Shown: positions 54,829 to 64,000 of the stretch, one piece after another | Layout of the letters: the number at the start of each line of letters is the position of its first letter | Numbering within the stretch: position 1 is the first letter of the stretch | NCBI RefSeq assembly: GCF_019175385.1 | Contig: NC_083339.1 | Location: 79,380,307-79,444,306, forward strand | Source of the DNA: Lycium barbarum | Lineage: Eukaryota; Streptophyta; Magnoliopsida; Solanales; Solanaceae | Length of the DNA: 64,000 nt | Direction of reading: 5' to 3' | Notes under the pieces: model-generated | What the model saw: the letters and a program-made list of their open reading frames with translations, nothing else | Database searches by the model: none | Told to the model about the DNA's origin: nothing | Translations under genes and position numbers: made by a program

Positions 54829-57800
54829 TGTTACACCTTGGAAAATTTCGCGCTACCAAGGTCGTAGCCAGCGTAGTACGGGCCTGAGGAAGAGCAAAGT
54901 TATGTGAGGATTAAGGAGAAAGTTTATATTATAAGAGTGTAATAATGGTATACATATGACATTTGGAGACCATATAGGTTGAATTGGTTCATATGTCACT
55001 TGCTGAAAAGCCCTTATTGCTGTAAGCTAAGTGGGGCCCACACGCCGGAGTTTTATAAAGGACATATGAAGAGATATTTGAGTAGTACATGGAAAGTTGA
55101 GAAAGTCCTAAGAAGGACCCATAAGCCAAATATGGGCATAAGCCATCCAAAAGGACGATTTAAGGAAACATTTTCGGATGATCTGACTTGGAGGGGACAA
55201 AACGCCATTATAAGTTTGGAATTTGGAAAAACACTACGACTGAAAGTTGTAAATAATTGAAAGATATTTCCAACCATATGTCGTGGGCCCTCACACGATA
55301 TCGGGATCAAGAGTTATGACCTTTTTACTGAACGAAATGACGCGGACAACTTCGGAAAAAAAAGCTGTGAGTTCCACGACCCCTTTCACGAACCGTGAAA
55401 CCTTCCACGGACCGTATACTTGTCCATGGAATACCCAGTAGAGATGGTGGTCTTCTGGTGGTGAACCACGACCTGTTCCACGAACCATACAATATTCCAC
55501 GGACCGTGAAAGTGTCTGTGGAAGTCCCGACGAGCTGAACAAGTTCTGATTATATAAATGTGATCCCATTTCAATTATTTCATTTCACACACACTTCTTC
55601 ATCTCTCAAGACCTCTAGAAGGTTCCATACACTTCATCCACAAGAATCCAAAGGAAATTGATGATCAACTTCATCAAACCAACAAGAATCAAGAGTATGA
55701 AACCCATTAAAGTCATCTAAGCCAAGAAATTTCAAAGGAAGTGAGTTAGGGTTTTTGGTGCAAGAAGAGCATTGCTACTCAAATCTTGTTACTACAATAT
55801 CTAAGGTAAGTTTTATGATATTTTCAATGATGTTTAAGATATTGAGAAGTTGAGACACTTGGATTGTTGAAGAATATAGAAAATGGGTCATAAATGTGGG
55901 AATAGTGCTATTGTTGAGCAGTAGTTTGGAATGAATCATGAATATGGATATGTTGTGATTGTAAGTAGATTATGAATGAAATTTAGAGCATGGAATGAGA
56001 ATTATACGTGAAAGAACGTAATAGTGAATTATGACCATGATTATGGGAAATTGAAGTGAAATTGTGAAATGTGGATAATGTAGATAAATGATGATTGTTA
56101 TTTATGATATTATGAATGACGTTACGGATGTTTGGGAGTTGATATAGAATATGGGAAAATTTGTATAAACAAAGGAAATACTGCCCAATTTTCTTTAGCT
56201 TCAGTAAGCACGTTCTTACAATCGTTTAGCTAATGTTAATGCGAATTCTTTTGAAGGTAAAGACGTGAGCATTAAAGGAGAACGAGCAAGCAATAGAGTA
56301 GTTAAACGAAAAAGGTATGTAATTCTAGTCCTTTCTTTTCCAGGCATGAATCCTATGATATGATATCCCCTCCTTCTTCATGATTTGTCCTACGTATCGA
56401 AAACTATGAGTCTACGATCATAAAGAACTTCATACAAGATAAAGGAAAGAGACACGTTACGAGCATGACGATATTGATGATGAATTTAAGTCTAGGAGTC
56501 CTAAAGCTCGTGAACGACATTCCTACGAAGATGGAAATCCTTATATGATTCCTGTGATATTATTCCCCTACCTCTACATGACTTTCTTGCATTCCGGGAA
56601 CTATGAGTCAACATTGATAGAAATCTTCTTATAAGATGAAGATGAGGAATATGTCATGAATGAGATAATAATGATGATAAGATGAAGCCTAGAGATTCTA
56701 AAGCAAGGAACGATGTCTATGAAGCTAATGATCCTTACGTAACTTCTAGGATATTATGTTCCCTACATTTCCATGGCCTCCTTATATTCGGGAACTAAGA
56801 GCCTGTGTTCATAAATAGCCACGTGAGATAACGATAAATGACATGTTATGAGCACGATAATGAAAATGATGAGCTTAAGTCTAAAGATTCTAGAGTTCAT
56901 GGTATAATGTTTCTACAAAGCTAACGACATTAACTATGATCTATTGGTGTTGCTTGTTGTATACACTCACCTTATATACTAATTCCTTCAAGGTGGGGCA
57001 GAATTCCTATGAATGCTCCATAATGTAATCGGGGATTCTCGACCTTATGTCACCTCGACATTGTTATAGATTGTCCATAAGCCTTAATGCACGTCTTATG
57101 ACCAATGTTCCGCAAAGTTGCGAGTCTATGTTCATAGAGGATTTCATATGAGATAAAGGTAAGAGATATGCTATATAAATGATAGTGTTAATGTTGAGCT
57201 TAAGCCTAGAGATTATGAAGTCTATCCAACGATATTCATACGAAGTCCATGCTACGAATATGATGTGATTTTCATAGATTGTCTTTAAATTCAAATGTAT
57301 GCTCTATGAAAAGGTTATGATAAGCTTATGAGATGTATATTATGGCAATGATGATGATGAGATATACCAAGCCTTGTTATGATGTATGTGATAATGTTGA
57401 GCCACTACGTGGCCGAATACGGAAGATATGTATGTGATACTGTCGAGCCACTATGTGGCCGAATACGGATACTGTCGAGCCACTACGTGGCCGAATACGG
57501 ATATTGTCGAGCCCCTACGTGGCCGAATACAGATAATGTTTTATGTGTATGAGCAGATACGGTACTACGACGATGAATTATATGACATAATGATGTATAC
57601 GCTATGATGATTCATGTACAACGATTATGTATATATGATATATGTATGAAATATGTTCATCCCTAAAGGTCGCATAGGTTTTGCCTTCACCTTATGACTT
57701 ATGATTTCTCTATCATTCTTATTTCATTCATGCCTTACATACTCAGTACAATGTTCGTACTGACGTCCGTTTTCTTTGGACGCTGTGTTCATGCCCACAG

Positions 57801-58228
57801 GTAGACAGGGACACGACGCAGACCTTTAGGAGCTATCGACAGATTTGCAGGAGCACTCCATTATTCCAGAGGTGCTAATCGGGTTTATAGTTTTGTGTGT
57901 ATATATATATATATATATGTATATGTATTTTGGGCACGACGAGGTCTTGTCCTGTCCATATGTCTAGAACTTTAGTAGAGGCTCGTAGATACGTATGTGT
58001 GGGTAGTATGGTCTCACGATGCTACTATAGTGTATATGTTATTATTTTGCTAGCCGAAGGGCACATGTATATAAAATCAATTATGTTTTCAAATGAAAAA
58101 TGATTGTCTTATGATTATGAGTTTATGAATGGTAAAAAAGTGTATGATAACTATGGCGAGTAAGGAAATGAGTGGTGCTCGGTGGTTAGCCCCGGGTACC
58201 CGTCACGGCCCCTCTTCGGGTCGTGACA
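54829..58228 (+). mobile_element. Solo LTR (chromovirus family), 3.4 kb, in Ogre 3' LTR
   Basis: TGTTACACC to GTCGTGACA, flanked by TTTGT at 54824-54828 and 58229-58233. It is related to the solo LTR at 22312-25128: both have GCCACTACGTGGCCGAATACGG repeats (57405-57537 here). The palindrome cluster at 55371-55520 has the variant CACGGACCGTG rather than TACGGnCCGTA. The region 56330-56960 holds three diverged ~190-bp copies of a segment containing CTATGAGTC/AACTAAGAG and GATGA. The three-hairpin module is at 57733-57801. Confidence 0.92.
57405..57537 (+). repeat. Four GCCACTACGTGGC hairpin repeats
   Basis: Each unit contains GTCGAGCCACTACGTGGCCGAATACGGATA. Spacing is irregular, about 30-50 bp. 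The inverted repeat GCCAC-TAC-GTGGC is kept in three of four units (the first, third and, with one change, the second). Confidence 0.8.
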
Positions 58229-61041
58229 TTTGTACTTGAGTCTGTCCTGCTTATCATATGTGATTTGGTCCTGAAAAAAGGACATATATGCTCTGAGATG
58301 CTGTGTGGTATAAGAAGGATAAAGTCATTCCATAGTTTGATTTTGGGTTGAGATTGCCTTTGAACGTTAGTCTGTGTCATTGCCATTTAAATACTTATGT
58401 TGGGTCTGTCTCAGTGATCGTGATTGTAATTTGGCCACAAAAATCTTTAAGGTTTGGATAGAGTTCAATGAGTCAACTGTGGTAGTTTTGTGATAGTGTT
58501 AGGTTAGTTGTAAACCTTCCTATGGTCCTTAGTGTTATCGCTGGGGTATGAGGATGAGGCCATAGAATGGGGGAAAGGTCTTGGGAGAGGAAAAGGTGAG
58601 CCTGGGCATGAACTGGAGGTAGTGAAAAGTGATCCAGGATCCCTTTTTACTTAAATGAGACTCAGGAAAAGGAGATGGGGAGATGATGACCCCACCCTGT
58701 CCTGTTTCCCTTTCAGGACCCTGAAACTGTTTTCTCATTCTTTTGACTTTCTCCTTATGGTCCTGGAACACACAAGGGTCTCAATTGGATTAGGAGGACT
58801 TAACTATATCTAAAGGGGGAAGGGGGGTACACCTAGAGTTAAATGATCTGCTATCATTATTTGTAAAATCTAAGTCCTGTTTGCTTTCACTATGTCTCCT
58901 AAAAGGTTTTTAAATCTGGGGAATTTGTCTGTCTGAGTTTTGTTGTTTGAACTAGGTGTTTGTAAGAAGGTGGGACTGGTAACTGTATTGGTAGTGGTCT
59001 AAGCCCGTATCACAAGAAACTGAACACCAGCCTTGTTGCTTGCCATTGCTTCTATTTATGATCATGTGTTTTCAAATTTTCCTTAATTTGTTCATCTATG
59101 ATTTGCACCTGGGAATCTGTCCTCTTTGGTTGTTGTTTGTTATTGTAACCTATCTCATGTGTGGTGATGATTGAATCTTTTTTTCTTACCAGAACCTGAT
59201 CATGCTATAAACTTATCTCCCTTTCTTTCTTTTTGCTTTCTGTGAAAAGATTCTGATTGGATTAAGTAGTTGAAGGGCCTTTATTAAGGACTAATATTGT
59301 TTTAGGACTGTTTCGACTAACTGCTCACATAACATGCTCCCTGAAATCCCTTTCCTTTATTAAAGGTCTTAAGTGTACATCTAGGTGTGAAGTACAATAA
59401 TCCTAATTAGCTAATACGTTTGTTATATGCCTTGACCTGTAAAAGGGAGGTGATTCTAAAACTACTCAGTGTACATGTGTGCTCTAAGTCACAAGTCCTT
59501 TCCAAGGTTTTTCTTCATCTGGAATAAGTTAATATAATGTCCAAGGTCTCAAACTGCCTGTTATGTCTTCCCTATGGGCTTTTACACCTCTGATCTGGGA
59601 TTTTGATGGTTTGCTTACCTGATTAGTGTCATTACTGGCTTGTTTGGCATCAGGCCTCTCTGAGAATGTTGTGTCTGTGTATTGAACCACCATTTGGTTA
59701 TGTCTACCCTTGGGGTTAGTAGAATGAGGCCTATGGCATGGCTTGACCTGTAAAGAGTATAGACCTACCTATAGTGAGACTAGGAAGCCAAGGGAACCTG
59801 AATAACTTGTAGTGGTTGAACCTGATCCATGCTATAACTTGAATTAGTTTAGTTATGCTTTGGGAGTTTAAGAAATGGTCATGACCCTAGTCCAAGATGA
59901 CTGTGTCTGCTTAATTGAACATGTATATTTTAAAACCTCTTTTGGGTTGGATTATAGGCTGTGAGTAACTGAAAAAATGCAAACCTCCATGTGATCACAA
60001 AGGGAACTGGAAGTGAACCAAGGCCACATGACCTAAGAAAATCCTTTTAAAGGGGATTTGGGGAAAGGAGAAAAGGAAGACCAGGCCCAGCCAGGCTCAT
60101 TACATTTTTCCTTCAGATAAGAGGTTCCATGGCACTTTATAACCTGTGGGGTTGAGTGTTCATTGCCAAAAACCTTAGAATCACATGGATTCTGCTCCTA
60201 AACTTAATGAGACCCCCAGGTTAGAGTTAGGTGTACTAACAGGAGTGTTGATTTGACTTGACCAAATGAAGAATAAGTGTGCACATGTGTTTAAGTTGGA
60301 TACAATGGGAAGGGATTAGTGTAAGGTTGAAACTGGGATGCCAATTTTCCTTGATCGATTACCTGTTCCTAGAATGTACAAATTGCCTCTAGATGACACC
60401 AGGTAATGTACATCAAAATCAGACATAGGAGGGCCTTAGTCTTGCCTCTTTCCTGTCATGTCCACACACCTTAGTTGGCTCTCTATGCATCCTCATTGAC
60501 AAGATGTCAATTGCTTTAGCTCATTTCATGTTGGTGTGTTTTAATATTGGTCTGTCTCATCTGCGTGTCACAGTTTGTGTGTGTCTTCCCATGGTTATGT
60601 ATTTTGATTTCTTATCCTTTCCCATCCCATATTTGTATACTGCAACCTATGTTACCTCTTCATTATCATGTTGCTTTGCTCCTTGTTCCATTTATGGCTG
60701 CAGTTGTGTTATCCCCCATGACTGTGTGTTTTAGTCTTTGCCTCTTTGATTCCATTCAGTTTTCTTTGGGCCTCTTTCACGAGTGTGTGTTTGGCCATAC
60801 TTTTGCTACTTCAAGTCCATAAATTTTACTTGATTGCCTCTGGTTCTTGATTTGCATTGTGTTGTGAACCTGGCCAGCTATGTGATGTTTTATCCTGGAA
60901 TCTGCCTATGTCCTTGTGGCTACATTGGTGTGGGATAAGGTAATTTGGGGTAGGGTCTAGTCTTAGCCTTCCCCCGGTGACCAGCCATGCCTGGGGTTCA
61001 TAAAATTCTTTGGAACTTGTGCAGCATCAGGAATACGGGGG

Positions 61042-61042
<1 letters not shown>

Positions 61043-61085
<43 letters not shown>
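61043..61085. repeat. (TA)n microsatellite
   Basis: About 21 TA units. The same place in the 5' LTR (near 5730) has only a handful, so this tract expanded after the element inserted or was lost in the other LTR. Confidence 0.95.
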
Positions 61086-61086
<1 letters not shown>

Positions 61087-61265
61087 GCACCTGCATAATT
61101 GCTTTACTTCATGGACTTATAAATTTATTTGACACATGCATACATATTTGATACATGTCTTTTTTTTTTTTTTTGTAAATATAATCGTGATAAGTTCAGA
61201 AAATTATAAACTAACCGGGTTCCCTTATCTTTTCTCCTTCACCACATGACCACTCGGGTCAGGGT

Positions 61266-61433
61266 CAGCCTGCCTATTGGGCCTCAGGCCTAATAAGGAA
61301 AATTCTTTTCTCCGAAGATGTCGAGTCCGCGAAGATGAATTAAATGATTCAGCCTGCCTATTGGGCCTCAGGCCTAATAAGGAAAATTCTTTTCTCCGAA
61401 GATGTCGAGTCCGCGAAGATGAATTAAATAAGC
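61266..61433 (+). repeat. 84-bp tandem duplication in Ogre 3' LTR
   Basis: CAGCCTGCCTATTGGGCCTC begins at 61266 and again at 61350, and the units are almost identical. The 5' LTR has a single unit at 5924-6003. Confidence 0.93.
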
Positions 61434-62937
61434 TTGGCGCGCAGAAGGCCCAACCATGGGTGAAAATGGCCAGCTAGGGGCTTGGTACGCCCCTTGTCTT
61501 TCCATTTCCTTTATTTGTTTCTTCTTTTTCCTTCATCTTGAGCTTTTGTGTATTTGTACAAAAACTTGTAAAAACTCAAGTCATAGTGGAATCCTTATCG
61601 TACGTACTAGTAGTCCTAGGATAACGGTACTTATGCTGTTTAGATTGACTCTAAGTCCCCAAAACCATTTTCAAAATCCGGATTTAGCGTAAATAATTTT
61701 GACAAGACTTAAATAGACGATTAGCCAAACTATTTGACATGGTTTAATTTTAAACAAGAACAAAAAGAATATTTCAAAAACACAAATGTTGCAACGCTGT
61801 TAAAGAAAACGGACTGAGTTTTTTTTTAAAAACCAAAGCATACATCCTTTTCTAAAAATTAAACCACATTTTATTCAAAATAAGGCCCGGTTTTTTTTTA
61901 CACGGTTTAAGTTTAAAAAGGCATTTTCAAAGTCGTGAGTAGTATAATTTTATGGTGAGTTTTTTTGAAATCAATGCACCATTTTTTGATAAGAATCAAA
62001 CCAGGTCTTCATTTAAAATAAGGTCAAGGATAAATGTGTTTTTGAGTAGCAAAAAATATTGGGCCAAAAGCCCGCTGGTTTAAAAAATATGGCCAGAACT
62101 GGCCAAAGTCAACAGAAAACAAAGAGGGGATTTTTGGGTGAAAGCCCATTCACAGGTAAAAAGGGGGATGATATAGACATCTCAAAATCTTTAAACACAA
62201 AGCTCATTTGGGCCAAGAACGGGTAGACCCCTTCGAAAAAATGAGAGAATAGTGTTGGCTACAAAACCCAATCAACGACAAATTTCATAACTCATAATAA
62301 AATGACGTATTTCCTAAAACAAAACGTTCGTGTGTATGAGTTCTTGGATGAAGCATTCTAAATGTATTAAGCGGATTGATCCAAATCAAGTACGAGTTAA
62401 TCATGAACAAAATTGTATACTCAAAACATAAAAATTCATATTTTCAAATAACATGTATAAAGATGACAATTTTATACTCATTTTCCAAACGAAATACATC
62501 ATCAATGTAGACAAAGGGGAAATTATCTTATCCGGATATTATAAATCCAAATTTATGTATGTACCCTATATATGAAGGGAACGTATTCAAATTCTTTCTC
62601 AAAAATGATATGCAAATGATAAGATTTTTGCTAGAATAAACACTAAATAGACAGTTCATGTAAATACTCATACATTGAAATTCAAAGGTCAACCGTATAG
62701 TACGGATCCTTAATACTGGGGTGCCTAACACCTTCCCCAGGGGATCATCAGAACCCTTACCTAGAACTATGGATTACGAAGGATTTTTCACGGTTTTTAA
62801 TAAACCCTTCACCACTGGTTTTCCTAATTTCCAAAAATTAGGTGGCGACTCTTTTCAAAACAAAGTCCGAAAGAGCACCAACGAGTTTGTAGTAGCTTTT
62901 ATGCCTTAACCCTCGTAAAAAGTGAACCGTTACGACA

Positions 62938-64000
62938 CCCAAAGGGACAAGACAAGTATATGACGAACAAATAAGTGATTGAGTTGGTCTAAACAAATAA
63001 CTTTATGCTATGTTCAAGGGTAAAGGATAGTATGTTTTCATAATAGATGAACTAAAACAAGACTAGGCTTAAACTACCTTCAAACAAACAGGAACTAGTT
63101 AAACTAATCATGCTTGAAGACTAGTCTACTATAACAACATTAATTAACATTAAGCTGAACCTAAACTAAGCACAATAATCATATCAAAACCATTAACTAA
63201 CATCTAAGCATTATGTTTAACAAAAACAGGCTGCTAATATTACTAACAGGATAAAATCATGGCAATTAACTACATAATCACCTAAACATGAACATATAAA
63301 CATACATGAACACTCACAAATATCAACTAAATTAAACTAAAAATTAAAACTAATAGGAGGAATTTTTACCTCTTTCAGTGAGGCCAATTGTTAAGATTGG
63401 AATTGGAGATTCCTTGCCTCCTCAACCTCAATACTCAGCCACAAAAACAAAGAAAATTTTAGACTTAAAGACTTGATTAAGTCAAGGTTTTAAGCAATTT
63501 ATCTAACCCTAGTTAAATTGAGTTTTTGCTCAGTAAAATATGAAGCGTGTATGTGTGTGTTGCAAAGGGATGGGGTTCCTTATATAGACCCTAGAAACCC
63601 TAAAATTTTATTCCCAATCGATGTACGACTTTCAGTTTTTTTGCAAAAGATTTGTTGAATCCTTGTGAATCGATGCAAGCCAATGAAAATTGTGTATTCA
63701 AAAATGAGAATCAGACAAGAACCATTAAGGTTTTTCAGAGAAAAAGTAGAGAGAGGTGATTTTTACCGTTGAAAGGTTGACCCACGGTGGACTTTGGGCG
63801 GAACGGACAAAGCTCATTAAGAGCTTTGCCCAAAATGGCGATGCAATACTGCGCAAAGCCTGTGGAGCTCTGCTCCTTTGCCATTTCAAGCGAAGCTGAC
63901 GAGGAGAGAGGCAACGACGCATGCTAGGTTTCTTAGATAAACCCTTACCTGAACAATGAGGTCTGTTTGGATGGGTTGCTATGCATATAGGCGTATGTGG
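62938..64000. other. Unassigned 1.06 kb with minus-strand promoter-like block
   Basis: No match to the other repeats in the window and no recognised protein. On the minus strand TCTATATAAGGA (TATA box at 63580-63586) is followed downstream by a leader and, at 63364-63373, by GAGGTAAAAA, a plausible splice donor. A 65-codon frame at 63725-63922 has no recognisable domain. It could be another LTR element or the 5' end of a host gene on the minus strand. Confidence 0.35.

Larger units (their letters stand above)
4922..62937 (+). mobile_element. Giant Ogre/Tat-type Ty3-gypsy retrotransposon, heavily interrupted
   Basis: The parts occur in Ogre order on one strand: LTR, tRNA-Arg-type primer site, ORF1, gag, protease, intron-like spacer, RT, two RNase H domains, integrase, long 3' region, LTR. 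The segments at 4922-7321 plus 16522-16712 and at about 60276-62937 are the two copies of the LTR 3' portion. Subtracting insertions leaves about 13.6 kb internal and 6.0 kb for the 3' LTR, giving about 25 kb, the size range known for Ogre elements. The 5' end of the 5' LTR is not in the window because element 1 sits in it. Every coding region is broken, so the element is dead. Confidence 0.85.
53533..62937 (+). repeat. Ogre 3' LTR, interrupted by a solo LTR
   Basis: Starts TGTTGACACCTAATTTTTGA, a start typical of Ogre LTRs, and ends near GTTACGACA. Without the insertion at 54829-58228 it is about 6.0 kb. Its last 2.66 kb match the 5' LTR fragments. Internal landmarks are TA microsatellites at 54071-54096 and 61043-61085, a 26-bp type tandem at 54511-54604, and an 84-bp tandem duplication at 61266-61433. 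The stretch 58234-60275 has no counterpart in the window and no coding signal. Confidence 0.82.

Noticed and set aside
54979..55260. 93-codon frame in the solo LTR at 54829.
   Set aside because: It is in U3 and is not conserved in related LTRs.
1..64000. Host protein-coding gene.
   Set aside because: Apart from the unassigned 62938-64000 flank, every segment longer than about 300 bp is assigned to an LTR, an internal element region or element-derived spacer, and no host-type exon series was seen.

Overview
This is plant nuclear DNA made almost entirely of nested LTR retrotransposons. The likely source is a large, repeat-rich eudicot genome. Solanaceae is my best guess from the style of the elements, but the window holds no host gene to confirm it. 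I found no host protein gene, tRNA gene, CRISPR array or bacterial feature. Nearly every coding stretch is a broken copy of gag or pol.

The scaffold is one giant Ogre/Tat-type Ty3-gypsy element on the + strand, about 4922-62937. It has the remains of a 5' LTR (4922-7321 and 16522-16712), a tRNA-Arg-type primer site near 16716, ORF1 (17215-18611), an unrecognised second ORF (19000-20190), gag (20892-22311, resuming at 42863), protease with a G-patch-like segment (43685-44907), an intron-like spacer, reverse transcriptase and two RNase H domains (45197-47399), a truncated integrase (to 48378), a long 3' untranslated region with a 59-bp minisatellite (49502-50240), and a 3' LTR (53533-62937). 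With insertions removed it would be roughly 25 kb.

Seven later insertions cut it. (1) At the left edge, a minus-strand Tekay/Del-like chromovirus with its LTR at 2330-4921 and broken gag-pro at 1-2118. (2) At 7322-16521, a very young non-autonomous element: two 3197-bp LTRs with one difference that I could see, target duplication ATTAG, no gag-pol, one 193-codon acidic ORF. (3) A solo LTR at 22312-25128. (4) A chromovirus relative at 25155-42862, target duplication ATTAT. (5) Inside the gag of (4), a complete but defective chromovirus at 28383-38898, target duplication GTGTA. (6) A solo LTR at 50836-53502. (7) A solo LTR at 54829-58228, target duplication TTTGT. The last 1.06 kb (62938-64000) is unassigned and has a promoter-like minus-strand block.

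The most interesting signals are non-coding. All ten LTRs of the chromovirus-like families share a block of about 70 nt that folds into three consecutive hairpins with compensatory base changes. All four primer-site leaders carry a 16-bp stem whose 8-nt loop holds a self-complementary hexamer (GCGCGC, GTGCAC or GTGCGC), which looks like a retroviral kissing-loop dimer signal. Two elements carry a 5S rRNA-like block in homologous 3' internal positions. The Ogre spacers repeat a small hairpin motif. The young non-autonomous element shares the leader hairpin, the primer site, a hairpin before the polypurine tract and the LTR module with the chromoviruses, so it is probably mobilised in trans by them.
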